Below are positions 1-8,209 of a stretch of DNA of 64,000 nucleotides, in pieces (the first letter of the stretch is position 1; each line of letters opens with the position of its first letter). Origin of the DNA: WS-7 sp036505295 (GTDB lineage: Bacteria > Eisenbacteria > RBG-16-71-46 > SZUA-252); NCBI GenBank assembly GCA_036505295.1, contig DASXTQ010000042.1, forward strand, positions 20,734 through 84,733. The letters run 5' to 3'. The notes under the pieces are model-generated. The model saw only the letters and a program-made list of their open reading frames with translations. It searched no databases and was not told the origin of the DNA. The position numbers and the translations under genes were made by a program.

Positions 1-697
1 AATGCACCGAGGCGCCCTCGTCCACGATGATGAGGGTCCGCTCGAACTGACCCATGTCCTTCGCGTTGATCCGGAAGTACGCCTGAAGCGGGAGATCCAC
101 CTTCACGCCCTTCGGCACATAGATGAACGAGCCGCCGCTCCACACCGCGCTGTTCAGCGCGGCGAACTTATTGTCCGAAGGCGGAATGACCGTCCCGAAG
201 TATTCCCGGAAAAGCTCCGGGTGCTCCTTCAGCGCGGTGCCCGTGTCGAGGAAGATGACGCCCTTCTCCGATAGGCTCGCCTTGATCTTGTGGTAGACCG
301 TCTCGGAGTCGTACTGGGCGCCCACGCCGGAGAGAAACTTCTGCTCCGCCTCGGGAATGCCCAGACGATCGAAGGTCTTCTTGATGTCGGCCGGGACCTC
401 GTCCCAGGTCTTGCTCTGCTCCTCGGCCGGCTTCAGGTAGTAATAGATGTTCTGGAAGTCGATCTCCTCGACCTTGCCCCCCCAGCGGGGCAGAGGCTTC
501 TTCTCGAACTGCTCGAGCGCCTTCAGACGAAACTCCTTCATCCAGGCGGGCTCGTTCTTGATGTCGGAGATCTGCGAGACGACTTCCTTGTCGAGTCCGC
601 GGCGCGTCTTGAAGACGGACTTCTCCTCGTCGTGGAAGCCGTACTTTTCCTTGTATCCTTCTCGGATATCCAGCGTCGGCTGCTGTGTCGTTGTCAT
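1..697 (-). CDS. sufB: SufB, Fe-S cluster assembly scaffold subunit (partial, C-terminus outside window)
   Basis: This is the N-terminal 232 residues of SufB, the scaffold subunit of the cytosolic SufBCD complex on which iron-sulfur clusters are built. The reading frame opens at ATG 697 and runs off the left edge of the window. The visible sequence has typical SufB features: an N-terminal region with YKEKYGF, then VPADIKKTFDRLGIPEAE, GVGAQYDSE, and the start of the beta-helix core with SGGSFIYVPKGVKVDLPLQAYFRIN. It is the last visible gene of the minus-strand merR-sufA-sufC-sufB cluster, 18 bp downstream of sufC, and is surely co-transcribed. SufD and SufS would be expected beyond the edge. 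Identification is firm because SufB is highly conserved; SufD is less likely given the N-terminal sequence. Confidence 0.95.
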   Translation of the reverse strand, partial: MTTTQQPTLDIREGYKEKYGFHDEEKSVFKTRRGLDKEVVSQISDIKNEPAWMKEFRLKALEQFEKKPLPRWGGKVEEIDFQNIYYYLKPAEEQSKTWDEVPADIKKTFDRLGIPEAEQKFLSGVGAQYDSETVYHKIKASLSEKGVIFLDTGTALKEHPELFREYFGTVIPPSDNKFAALNSAVWSGGSFIYVPKGVKVDLPLQAYFRINAKDMGQFERTLIIVDEGASVH

Positions 698-715
698 GGT
701 TGCCTCCCGGCCGCC

Positions 716-1486
716 CTAAGCGGCCTGGTCCTCGCGGATCCAGTCATATCCCTGCTTCTCGAGCTCGAGCGCAAGGTCGGCCCCGCCGGACTTGACGATC
801 CGCCCGTCCACGAGCACGTGGACGAAGTGCGGCTTAATGTAGTTCAAGATCCTCTGGTAGTGCGTGATCAAGAGCACGCCCAGGTCCGGTCCCGTCAGCG
901 CGTTCACGCCTTCGGAGACGATCCTGAGCGCGTCGATGTCGAGTCCCGAATCGGTCTCGTCCAGAATCGCGATCTCGGGCCTTAGCACGGCCATCTGCAA
1001 GATTTCCGCGCGCTTCTTCTCACCGCCCGAGAAACCGTCGTTCAGGTAACGGCCCGCGAACGACTCGTCCATCCTGAGTAGAGCCATCTTCTCCTTGACG
1101 AGCGTCCGGAATTCCTTGGGCGGGATCGGCTTCTCCTCGCCCAGCTCCTTCCGCCGCACGTTCAGCGCGTTCCGGAGGAAATTCGCGACGCTCACGCCCG
1201 GGATGGCCGTCGGGTACTGGAACGCGAGGAAGATGCCCTTCCGCGCGCGCTCGTCCGGGGAAAGCTCGAGGACGTCCTCGCCCTTGTAGAGGATCGTTCC
1301 GTCCGTCACCTCATATTTGGGATTCCCCATCAGCGCGTTCGCGAGCGTGCTCTTGCCCGATCCGTTCGGTCCCATCAGGGCGTGGATCTCACCCTTGTTC
1401 ACGGCCAAGGAAAGGCCCTTCAATATGGGCTTCCCGTCGATCGAGATGTGCAGATTTCGAATCTCCAGCGTCGGTGTAGCGCTCAT
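716..1486 (-). CDS. sufC: SufC, ATPase of the SUF Fe-S assembly complex
   Basis: SufC is the ABC-type ATPase that energises the SufBCD scaffold. The 256-residue protein has Walker A GPNGSGKST near residue 40, the SufC-type signature FSGGEKKRAEILQM, Walker B AILDETDSGLD and an H-loop LLITHYQRIL, all intact and of normal family length. An open frame continues upstream of 1486, but ATG 1486 gives the conserved MSATPTLEIRNLHISIDGKPILKG start and is preceded by GGAGAAC, so the longer form is rejected. It lies between sufA and sufB in the minus-strand suf operon with short spacers, so the three are presumably co-regulated from the promoter upstream of the merR gene. Confidence 0.97.
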   Translation of the reverse strand: MSATPTLEIRNLHISIDGKPILKGLSLAVNKGEIHALMGPNGSGKSTLANALMGNPKYEVTDGTILYKGEDVLELSPDERARKGIFLAFQYPTAIPGVSVANFLRNALNVRRKELGEEKPIPPKEFRTLVKEKMALLRMDESFAGRYLNDGFSGGEKKRAEILQMAVLRPEIAILDETDSGLDIDALRIVSEGVNALTGPDLGVLLITHYQRILNYIKPHFVHVLVDGRIVKSGGADLALELEKQGYDWIREDQAA

Positions 1487-1509
1487 GTTCTCCTTCCGTG
1501 TGTTCTGGC

Positions 1510-1902
1510 CTAAAGTGTGAAGCTGTCCCCGCATCCGCACGTCTTCTTGACGCGCGGGTTCTTGAACTGGATCCCGGTCCCTAAGAGCCCGCGTTGGTAG
1601 TCGATCTCCGTCCCCGCGAGAACATCCAGCGAGCGCGGATCCACATAAACGGTCAAGTCCTCGTATTCGAGCACGGTGTCGCTGCCGCGACGTTCCGTCG
1701 TGAAACCAAGAAAGTAGCTGTACCCAGAGCAACCCCCCGCCTTGACCCCGATGCGAAGCGCCTGCCCTTCCTTGCCTTCGTTCCCGCGGATACGCTTCAC
1801 GTAGTCCACGGCGGCAGGCGTGAGGGAGATGGAGCTCGTCCCCTGGGGTTCGCGGGTCTCGGTCTCCGTCGTGCGAATGTCGTTTGTTGGCTCTTCGCTC
1901 AT
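1510..1902 (-). CDS. sufA: A-type Fe-S carrier (SufA/IscA/ErpA family)
   Basis: This 130-residue protein belongs to the HesB/IscA A-type carrier family, which receives nascent iron-sulfur clusters and passes them to apo-proteins. The three family cysteines are visible: one in GVKAGGCSGYSYFLGF and two in the terminal CGCGDSF, matching the C-x(n)-CGC pattern. The first 25 residues are polar, rich in Thr and Glu, and not part of the domain. ATG 1902 overlaps the merR stop by four bases (ATGA), indicating translational coupling. Its place in the suf operon supports the SufA name, but sequence alone cannot separate SufA from ErpA. Confidence 0.92.
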   Translation of the reverse strand: MSEEPTNDIRTTETETREPQGTSSISLTPAAVDYVKRIRGNEGKEGQALRIGVKAGGCSGYSYFLGFTTERRGSDTVLEYEDLTVYVDPRSLDVLAGTEIDYQRGLLGTGIQFKNPRVKKTCGCGDSFTL

Positions 1903-2432
1903 GGGTTCTCCGGCGCGATGTGGAGCACGATCCTATCGGATCGGCCCGGGTCGGTGTGGAAGCCCGCGACGAGCGCCGGCTCCTCCTTCATGCCATGATC
2001 CTCGGGGCAATGCGGGCAGTCCTGCTGCGTCGTTCGCGGCGGCCGGCATGCTTGGCAGGTACGCAGATACTCGAGCGTTCCTTCCAGCTCGCGCGCGAGC
2101 GTCTCGTACCGGATGATCGCCTGGCGCGTCTCCGTGAGCTTCTCCTGGAACGTTTCGCGCACGACGGCCATCGCCTCGGGGCCGTACCGGCTCCCGTGCC
2201 AGGCCTTGAGCAGGCCTTGAATCTGATGGAGCGAAAGCCCCGTTTCTTGGAGGAGCTCGATCCACCGGATTCGCGTGATGGCGGACTCGTCGTAGAGCCG
2301 AAATCCCCCGTTGCTGCGCGCAACCGGATGGAGCAGGTCGAGCTCCTCGTAGAGCCTGAGCGCCCGGACCGACTTGCCGGTCTGCCTTGCCAAGTCGCCA
2401 ACCTTGAGGTGTTTTGAAACGACCGCTGCCAT
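1899..2432 (-). CDS. MerR-family regulator with a four-cysteine C-terminal motif, first gene of the suf operon
   Basis: A 177-residue MerR-type activator. Residues 8-77 form the winged helix (KVGDLARQTGKSVRALRLYEE, then GGFRLYDES), followed by a helical dimerisation region. The C-terminal part has Cys126-x2-Cys129-x9-Cys139-x2-Cys142, well placed to bind a metal or an Fe-S cluster; SoxR, the known Fe-S MerR protein, uses a tighter cysteine cluster. I chose ATG 2432 because GGAGGG sits just upstream; an in-frame start at 2450 lacks this. The stop overlaps sufA by four bases. Known suf regulators are IscR/Rrf2, SufR (DeoR-like) and Fur proteins, so a MerR protein in this role is unusual. Function as an Fe-S or redox sensor for suf is inferred from the cysteines, the operon position and the promoter. 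Confidence 0.88.
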   Translation of the reverse strand: MAAVVSKHLKVGDLARQTGKSVRALRLYEELDLLHPVARSNGGFRLYDESAITRIRWIELLQETGLSLHQIQGLLKAWHGSRYGPEAMAVVRETFQEKLTETRQAIIRYETLARELEGTLEYLRTCQACRPPRTTQQDCPHCPEDHGMKEEPALVAGFHTDPGRSDRIVLHIAPENP

Positions 2433-2454
2433 ACGATCCCTCCCGTACATCTAC

Positions 2455-2485
2455 ATCTTACCCTTACGCGAAGGTTAGAGTCTAA
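2455..2485 (-). promoter_or_regulatory. MerR-type promoter of the merR-suf operon with 19-bp spacer and dyad operator
   Basis: Reading the minus strand, -35 TTAGAC (2480-2485) and -10 TAAGAT (2455-2460) are separated by 19 bp, the overlong spacer typical of MerR-activated promoters. The spacer holds the imperfect dyad AACCTTCGCGTAAGGGT (2460-2476), which resembles ACCTT...AAGGT operators of CueR/MerR proteins. The -10 lies about 20 bp from the ATG at 2432. A second palindrome, GTTAGAGTCTAAC (2474-2486), overlaps the -35. This predicts direct activation and autoregulation of the whole suf operon by the MerR protein. Confidence 0.72.
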
Positions 2486-2548
2486 CTAAAATTTCGGCCG
2501 GGGAGCCTCGGGTGTTGAGCTGATTCAAAGGTTGGCGAGTGTCTGGGA

Positions 2549-2573
2549 TAACTTGTTTATACGTATTAAGTTA
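2549..2573. promoter_or_regulatory. Inverted repeat TAACTT...AAGTTA in the merR/cupredoxin intergenic region
   Basis: The 269-bp gap between merR (2432) and the cupredoxin gene (2702) is AT-richer than the rest of the window near 2540-2580. Six-base arms TAACTT (2549-2554) and AAGTTA (2568-2573) are separated by 13 bp that include TTTATACGTAT, a possible -10 element for the plus-strand gene. The function is unknown; it could be an operator or simply an AT-rich promoter. Confidence 0.3.
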
Positions 2574-2701
2574 GATGTTTCATTCCCGCATTCGGTTCAT
2601 GCCGCTGGCCGCGACGGATGCCAACACAACCGGGGGTCACCGCAGTAGGCTCGGTGGTGTATATTGATGTGAGCCGGAGTCCATCCTTTCTGGAGGTTTT
2701 C

Positions 2702-3079
2702 ATGAAGCTGATCCAGGGCGCGCTGCTAGCCATCTTGATCCTCGTGCTCGGTGTTACAGCACTTTCTTGCAAGAAGAAGTCGAACCCCGTGGCACCCGGC
2801 GGTGGGGCCGACGTGACGATCGACATCGTCGCGGACATGAACGCCGGGGCGTTCGGCGGCAAGCGTACCGTCGCCGTGGGCAAGACAGTTGCCTGGCGGA
2901 ACACCCGCGGCACGACGCATACGTCCACCTCTGAAGGTGGCCCAGCAGGCGGCCAGTGGGACACCCAAGGGATCAGCCCAAGCGCCACGAGCGCGCCCAT
3001 CCAAATGAACACGGTCGGAACGTACCCGTACGAGTGCACCATCCACCCGAGCATGAAAGACACGCTCGTGGTCCAGTAG
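2702..3079 (+). CDS. Blue-copper (cupredoxin) lipoprotein, amicyanin/plastocyanin-like
   Basis: A 125-residue exported electron-transfer protein. Residues 1-22 are a hydrophobic signal ending in a relaxed lipobox TALSC, so Cys23 is probably lipidated. The mature domain carries type-1 copper ligands: His73 in GTTHTS and the C-terminal loop CTIHPSM giving Cys112, His115 and Met118. The Cys-x2-His-x2-Met spacing matches the short amicyanin loop rather than plastocyanin's longer one. ATG 2702 is preceded by TGGAGG at the right distance, while an upstream in-frame start at 2618 has no signal peptide. It is transcribed alone, divergently from merR-suf. Its redox partner is not visible nearby, although NDH-2 and a diheme cytochrome are encoded 20 kb away. 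Confidence 0.88.
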   Translation: MKLIQGALLAILILVLGVTALSCKKKSNPVAPGGGADVTIDIVADMNAGAFGGKRTVAVGKTVAWRNTRGTTHTSTSEGGPAGGQWDTQGISPSATSAPIQMNTVGTYPYECTIHPSMKDTLVVQ

Positions 3080-3080
3080 G

Positions 3081-4562
3081 CTAGCGCGACCGGCCGGGTT
3101 TTCGTTTTGGTCGATGTGGCCGAGGGCCCGCGGAGCGGGGCCCGGTCTCGACAGTCGTCCAGCGCAGGAAGGGCAGGAGCCGGTGCACGCCGCCATGCGT
3201 CCCCACCAGGGATGGACTTTGGAGGGCTCCCAGGGGCGCGATGCGCGGAACCCCCATCGCCGCCAGGGCGGCGGCTAGGGCAGTCCTCTCCCGGCCCTTT
3301 GCCTCGAGCCCGATCGCCTCGATGAAGCGCGCGGCCGGCGCAAGCGCCGCCTCGACCTCCTCCACCCCGTCCACGGCATGGACGCGCACCGTGCGATACG
3401 AGGGGGTGGGCTCGAAGCGCGCGCCGTCCTCGTAGACCAGCGTCCAGTCGGTCCCCTCGCTCGAGGCTAGAACCTGCGTGCCTCGACTTCCCGTCGCCTC
3501 CTCGAAATGCGCCTGCGCACGATAGAGCTGCACGCGCGCGGCTTGGCTCGCTTCGGGCTCGCTTCGGGGCAGTCCGTCGCGGAGCGACTCGAGCGCCCCG
3601 CCCAGAGCCGACGCGAACGCCGCGGGCCCGACGTCCCCACCGCGCTCGACGTAGAACGCGTGCGGCGAGAGGCAGCCCTGCTGATCGTAGAGCGCGACGT
3701 CGAACGCGGCCCGCGCGGCGAGGCTCCCCAGACCCGCGCGCGTGAGCGACGCACTGGAGATGTACGCGACGCTGACCTTCGAGCCGTGGATCACGACCTT
3801 GGCGTCCGGGCGCGTCTCCCGGGCGATGCTCATCGTCGAGTTCTCTCCTCCGAACGCGAGCACCGCGGGCGCACGCCGGACAGCCGCGCGATCGAGCTCG
3901 ATGGTTCCCCCCTTCCACCACGCGACGACAATGCAGGCGCCGAGGTCTTCGTCCTCCTCGGCGATCGTCCTCGCGAGGAGCGGTGCTATGACCGGCTCCT
4001 GCGAGGAGGCCTTCGCGAAGAGCGCCGACTTCATGGCGAGCGCCGAGTAGAAGGGCCAAACCGGGAGTCCGGGCACGTTCCCCGCGTAGATCTGGAGCAT
4101 CCACTCGGGACCACACGCCTGGCGCGGGATCCCTTTCCGATCGGGCGTGGGGCGGTCGAGCGCGGCCGCCGATCCCAACTCCGAGGCGACCCAGCGCGAC
4201 ACGCCGCCCGCCGCAAGGGGACCGAAGGTGTCCGTGAGCGCCCGCTCGATCATCGGGGTCGAGAAACGCCCGGAGCGCGCGAGCCACGCGATGGCGTTCC
4301 GGCGCACGGGACTCTGCGGGTCCAGGAACCGCTGCGCGACGCGCTCGAGCACGCGATGGATCTCGGCCGCGGGCCGGCGCGCAAGACGCTCCGCGCGCGC
4401 CGAGCGGATCGCCTCGACCCAGGTCTCGATCGAGGCCGGGGTGACGGTCGCGAGCCGCAGCTCGATCGCGTCGTGGGGCGGGCCGAACCGTTGGACGCTC
4501 GTCTCGGCGTCCCGCTCCACCTCGGGCGGAAGATAGAAAGCGTCGAAGAGCCCCTGCGTCAT
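3081..4562 (-). CDS. luxC: LuxC-family acyl-CoA reductase
   Basis: A 493-residue protein of the LuxC family, which reduces activated fatty acyl groups to fatty aldehydes with NADPH via a cysteine thioester. Family landmarks are visible: YAGNVPGLPVWPFYSALAMKSA, KASSQEPV, VVAWWKGG, and the presumed nucleophile in DQQGCLSPHAFYVERGG at about residue 296. ATG 4562 overlaps the luxE stop by four bases (ATGA), so the two are translationally coupled. The last 20 residues are rich in Arg, Pro and Lys. No luciferase (luxAB) gene is present, so the aldehyde must serve another purpose, such as lipid, wax or natural-product synthesis. Aldehyde dehydrogenase-fold relatives are the only alternative. Confidence 0.9.
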   Translation of the reverse strand: MTQGLFDAFYLPPEVERDAETSVQRFGPPHDAIELRLATVTPASIETWVEAIRSARAERLARRPAAEIHRVLERVAQRFLDPQSPVRRNAIAWLARSGRFSTPMIERALTDTFGPLAAGGVSRWVASELGSAAALDRPTPDRKGIPRQACGPEWMLQIYAGNVPGLPVWPFYSALAMKSALFAKASSQEPVIAPLLARTIAEEDEDLGACIVVAWWKGGTIELDRAAVRRAPAVLAFGGENSTMSIARETRPDAKVVIHGSKVSVAYISSASLTRAGLGSLAARAAFDVALYDQQGCLSPHAFYVERGGDVGPAAFASALGGALESLRDGLPRSEPEASQAARVQLYRAQAHFEEATGSRGTQVLASSEGTDWTLVYEDGARFEPTPSYRTVRVHAVDGVEEVEAALAPAARFIEAIGLEAKGRERTALAAALAAMGVPRIAPLGALQSPSLVGTHGGVHRLLPFLRWTTVETGPRSAGPRPHRPKRKPGRSR

Positions 4563-5770
4563 CGCGGCACGCCCGGCGCGCGCTCCGCTCGCGCCCCGCG
4601 TTCCCGCTCGAGAAATTGCTCGAACGGGAGCGAGCACCCGCGCCGCTCCGCCTCGGGGAGGCGACCCTCGAGCGTGAGCCTGTTGCCCGCGGCGGCGCCG
4701 ACATCCTCGGTCTGAATCGCGAGCGGCACGTCGAGATTCGCGAGGTCGTAGTGGACCAGGAGCCCGGGCCTTCCTTCGGGCAGATCGAGCATCGTCTCCG
4801 GATCGAGCACGCGGGTGCGCACCCACGGAGGGATCACGAACCCGCGCCTCGCCGGGCGCCGCTCGTGCGCGGCCAGGAGCGTGTCTTCATAGAACTGGCT
4901 TCCCATTTCCGCCATTCCGTATTCGTTCACAAGGTGCGTTCGCGGAATCCCGAACACGCGGTGAATGGAAGCGGCCATGTCGTCAGGGCGAAGCTCGACC
5001 CGCGTTCCCTTCGCCCCTCCGGTATCCATCGCCCGGCTTCCTGGGGGGAGCGCGAAACAGAGCCCCCTCCGATCGCACCGCTCGACATAGGCGCGGAGGA
5101 GAAGCGTGGTGCCGAGGAGGAGGACCGGCACCCTCCCGTCGAGGGAACGCGCGAGCTCCGCGTCGGCACGCTCCCATCGTGGTTCTCCGTGTTCGACGAT
5201 CCATGAGGGGGCGTCACAGAGCCGGGCAGCGACACGGTCGGCCATGAACCAGAGCGAGGAGCGCGGCGATTCGGCGCGCGTGGGCCCGAAGATGATCATC
5301 TTGAGCCGCGCACCGTCCGGCAGGAGGTGCCGGGTGAAGCTCTTGAGAAGCGACGTCTCGTAGAGATGGGTCGACGTGAGATGCACACGGCCCGGCCTCG
5401 TGATCGTCGTCCCGCTCGTCTCGAACGTGACGGTGGGGGATGCCGGCGCCGCGCCTCCACTCGTCCCCCCGTCCCCAACCCGCGCCGCGCTCAGACCGTG
5501 CTCTTTGAACGCCGAAGAGGGCACCGGCGGAATCTCGCGCCAATCACCCAACCCGCCGGGCCCGCGCCCGACATGCCGCGCGTACGCCCCGTACTCCGGT
5601 ATCGTATCGCACTGGATGCGGAAGGACCGAATCGCGAGGTCCGAGAAGGCAGCCTCCGCCCCGCGCGCTTGCGCCGCCGGCTCCTCCCACCCCGCCGCCG
5701 AGATGAAGCGGGCGAGATCCGCCTCCATCTCGCGCATCGGGCCGGTACCTGGGATGTCGCTGGCGGTCAC
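4559..5770 (-). CDS. luxE: LuxE-family acyl-protein synthetase
   Basis: A 403-residue member of the LuxE acyl-protein synthetase family. These proteins activate fatty acids with ATP and hand the acyl group, via a C-terminal cysteine, to LuxC. Visible features are the adenylation-type motif TFETSGTTI near residue 105, the NEYGMAEMGSQFYE segment resembling the ANL A5 region, and a C-terminal RRGCSLPFEQFLERE whose cysteine is the likely acyl carrier. The start is GTG 5770, which overlaps the upstream gene's stop as GTGA; an open frame extends further upstream but inside the LOG gene. The operon order LOG-luxE-luxC, all with four-base overlaps, indicates tight stoichiometry of the two reductase-complex subunits. 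Confidence 0.88.
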   Translation of the reverse strand: MTASDIPGTGPMREMEADLARFISAAGWEEPAAQARGAEAAFSDLAIRSFRIQCDTIPEYGAYARHVGRGPGGLGDWREIPPVPSSAFKEHGLSAARVGDGGTSGGAAPASPTVTFETSGTTITRPGRVHLTSTHLYETSLLKSFTRHLLPDGARLKMIIFGPTRAESPRSSLWFMADRVAARLCDAPSWIVEHGEPRWERADAELARSLDGRVPVLLLGTTLLLRAYVERCDRRGLCFALPPGSRAMDTGGAKGTRVELRPDDMAASIHRVFGIPRTHLVNEYGMAEMGSQFYEDTLLAAHERRPARRGFVIPPWVRTRVLDPETMLDLPEGRPGLLVHYDLANLDVPLAIQTEDVGAAAGNRLTLEGRLPEAERRGCSLPFEQFLERERGARAERAPGVPR

Positions 5771-6300
5771 GTTGGCTCCCCGCACGCGAGATCCGCCGCT
5801 TGCTCTGCGGTCGCGGCCAGATGCACGAGGGCGCGGATGCTGGGGTCCACTTCGAAGCTGCGCGATAGGGTGTCCAGCAAGTCCCGCCACGGCTCGCCCA
5901 TCAGGATGAGCCTCCGGTTCATTCCTTTTCGGTGCATGAGAAGGGTCCAGAGCCAGAAGACTTCGCTCAACGTGCCGACACCGCCCGGAAGCGCGATCGC
6001 GGCGCTCGTCCCTTCGAGCAGCCGCTCGATTCTGACCGCAAGGCTCGGCGAAGGGACCACCTCGTCCAGGTGTGGATTCGGCGTTCTCGTCTCGTCGAAC
6101 CAATCGAGGGTGCAGCCGACCACCCGGCCGCCCGCGCCCTTCATGCCCTCTGCAAGCGCCCCCATGACGCCGGCGTAGCCGCCGCACCGGACCTCGGCGC
6201 CTCGGCGAGCAAGGGCACGACCCAACTCCTGTGCGAGATCGTAGTTGGGGTCCCCGGGCGGCGTGCGGCTGCTCCCGAAGACAACGACCGACGTCTTCAT
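5767..6300 (-). CDS. LOG-family protein (lysine-decarboxylase-like Rossmann fold)
   Basis: A 177-residue protein with the family signature LPGGVGTLSEVF (PGGxGTxxE) around residues 105-115 and an N-terminal VVVFGSSRTPPGDPNYDLAQELG. LOG proteins are often phosphoribohydrolases that release nucleobases from nucleoside monophosphates, such as cytokinin-activating enzymes; the name 'lysine decarboxylase' in databases is misleading. ATG 6300 gives the conserved beginning; the open frame extends upstream into the divergent nadE region and is rejected. It is the first gene of the operon leading to luxE-luxC, with a four-base overlap, but a functional link to acyl reduction is not obvious. Confidence 0.85.
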   Translation of the reverse strand: MKTSVVVFGSSRTPPGDPNYDLAQELGRALARRGAEVRCGGYAGVMGALAEGMKGAGGRVVGCTLDWFDETRTPNPHLDEVVPSPSLAVRIERLLEGTSAAIALPGGVGTLSEVFWLWTLLMHRKGMNRRLILMGEPWRDLLDTLSRSFEVDPSIRALVHLAATAEQAADLACGEPT

Positions 6301-6387
6301 TCTGCCTCGATCGACGCGGAGCGGCAACCCTTTGGGCTGCTTCCGTATCGGTGGCGCCGGACGGGCCAGCGTGGTACCATCGTTGCC

Positions 6388-8163
6388 GTGAAACGCCACA
6401 GCGATTCGCCCGCCGGCGATCGATCCGAGCGGATCGTCCGGCTCGCGCTGGCCCAGATCAATCCCACGGTCGGCGATCTCCCCGGAAACGCCAAGAAGGT
6501 CATCGAAACCATCGAGCGCGCCCGCGACCAGGGGACGGACTTGATCGCCTTCCCCGAGCTTACGCTGACCGGGTATCCGCCCGAGGATCTTCTTTTGCGC
6601 CCGGAGTTCCTCGACCAGAACCAGGCGGCCCTGGAGGAGGTGGCGCGCGGCACCACCGGGATCACCGCGGTCGTGGGCTTCGCGCAGCGCGCGGACGACG
6701 TCTACAACGCGGCCGCGATCGCGCACGACGGCGAGGTGGTGGGAATCTACCAGAAGCGCCACCTGCCGAATTATGGGGTGTTCGACGAAGTGCGCTATTT
6801 TCGTCCCGGAAACGAGTGCTTCGTCTGCAAGCGAGGCGCGCTCACGTTCGGCGTGAACATCTGCGAGGACATCTTCACGCCCGTGGGTCCGACCGCTGCG
6901 CTCGCCGTCTACGGAGACGCAGAGGTGGTGATCAACCTATCCTCGTCTCCCTTCCACGCCGGCAAATCCGCGGCCCGGGACCGCATGCTCTCCACCCGTG
7001 CCCTGGACGGCGTCTCGGTGGTCGCGTTCGTGAACACCGTCGGCGGCCAGGACGAGCTTGTCTTCGACGGCAACAGCCGCGTCTATGGGCCCCAAGGCGA
7101 GCTGTTGGCGCAGGCGCGCGCATTCGAGGAAGACCTGGTGATCGTGGACATCGATCTCGAGAGCGTTTTCCGCGCCCGCCTCCACGACCCCCGTAGCCGG
7201 ATCGCGGCGCAACGCGACGACGCACCCGAGATGAGCGTGGTCACGCTGCGCCCGATACCCCGACGGGCACGCCCCAAGATCGGCGCCCGCAAGGTCACGA
7301 CCCCGAGCGGGGCCGAGGAGATCTACCGGGCGCTCGTGCTCGGCACGCGCGATTACGTCGGCAAGAATGGATTCGAGCACGTGGTGATCGGACTGAGCGG
7401 CGGGATCGATTCCGCCCTCACCGCCTCGATCGCCACGGACGCCTTGGGCCCGGGGCACGTGACCGGCGTGTTCATGCCTTCGGGAATCACCTCGCGGGAG
7501 AGCAGCGAGGACGCGGCGGCGCTCGCGAAGAACCTCAAGATCGATCTCCTCGCCGTGCCGATCGAATCGGAGATCGCCGCGTACCGCGAAAGCTTGAAGG
7601 AGATCTTCGCCTCGTCGCAGGAGGACGTGACCGAGGAAAACATCCAATCGAGAATCCGCGGAACCGTTCTGATGGCGCTCTCGAACAAGTTCTCCTGGCT
7701 CGTGCTCACCACCGGGAACAAGAGCGAGCTGTCGGTCGGCTACGCGACTCTCTACGGCGACATGGCCGGCGGCTTCTCGGTATTGAAGGACGTATCGAAG
7801 ACGCTCGTATACGAGCTGGCCCGGCATCGGAATGGCGCGGCCCAGACGCCCTGGATCCCGGAACGGACGCTGACACGCGAGCCTACGGCGGAACTGAGGC
7901 CGGGGCAGCGCGATACGGACACCCTCCCGCCGTACGACACGCTCGACCCCATTCTCAAGGCGTACGTCGAAGAGGACTCCGAGGTAGAGCGGATCGTCGC
8001 GATGGGGTACGATCGCGCCCTCGTGCAGCGGGTGATCCGAATGGTGGACCGGGCCGAGTACAAGCGCCGCCAGGCGCCTCCCGGAATTCGGATCACACCA
8101 CGCGCCTTGGGTAAGGACCGCCGACTCCCGATAACGAACCGCCACCAACCCTGGCGTGACTGA
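6388..8163 (+). CDS. nadE: Glutamine-dependent NAD+ synthetase
   Basis: About 591 residues with two domains. The N-terminal glutaminase (nitrilase fold) has its Glu-Lys-Cys triad in FPELTLTGYPPED, YQKRHLPNYGVF and NICEDIF, and releases ammonia from glutamine. The C-terminal synthetase has the P-loop pyrophosphatase motif SGGIDSALTA and LTTGNKSELSVGYATLYGD, and amidates deamido-NAD+ to NAD+. The start is uncertain. GTG 6388 is used because it yields a normal N-terminus before VRLALAQINPTVGD, but no clear Shine-Dalgarno precedes it, and further upstream starts lie inside the divergent LOG gene. The stop overlaps upstream in-frame sequence of the next gene, implying co-transcription. Confidence 0.93.
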   Translation: MKRHSDSPAGDRSERIVRLALAQINPTVGDLPGNAKKVIETIERARDQGTDLIAFPELTLTGYPPEDLLLRPEFLDQNQAALEEVARGTTGITAVVGFAQRADDVYNAAAIAHDGEVVGIYQKRHLPNYGVFDEVRYFRPGNECFVCKRGALTFGVNICEDIFTPVGPTAALAVYGDAEVVINLSSSPFHAGKSAARDRMLSTRALDGVSVVAFVNTVGGQDELVFDGNSRVYGPQGELLAQARAFEEDLVIVDIDLESVFRARLHDPRSRIAAQRDDAPEMSVVTLRPIPRRARPKIGARKVTTPSGAEEIYRALVLGTRDYVGKNGFEHVVIGLSGGIDSALTASIATDALGPGHVTGVFMPSGITSRESSEDAAALAKNLKIDLLAVPIESEIAAYRESLKEIFASSQEDVTEENIQSRIRGTVLMALSNKFSWLVLTTGNKSELSVGYATLYGDMAGGFSVLKDVSKTLVYELARHRNGAAQTPWIPERTLTREPTAELRPGQRDTDTLPPYDTLDPILKAYVEEDSEVERIVAMGYDRALVQRVIRMVDRAEYKRRQAPPGIRITPRALGKDRRLPITNRHQPWRD

Positions 8164-8209
8164 CGTGACCGACGTGACCGACGACTCGAAGACGAAGACG
8201 GAGGATCCG

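Noticed and set aside
2566..4704. A 712-codon open frame on the minus strand overlapping luxC
   Set aside because: It is very Arg/Ala-rich, has no family motifs, and overlaps well-supported genes on both strands; high GC gives long chance frames.
3507..4715. A 402-codon plus-strand frame opposite luxC
   Set aside because: Composition is Arg/Glu-rich antisense of luxC; no motifs, no Shine-Dalgarno.
8156..8209. GTG 8156 as start of the P-loop protein
   Set aside because: It adds only VTD repeats, overlaps nadE and lacks a Shine-Dalgarno, while ATG 8210 has an ideal GGAGG.
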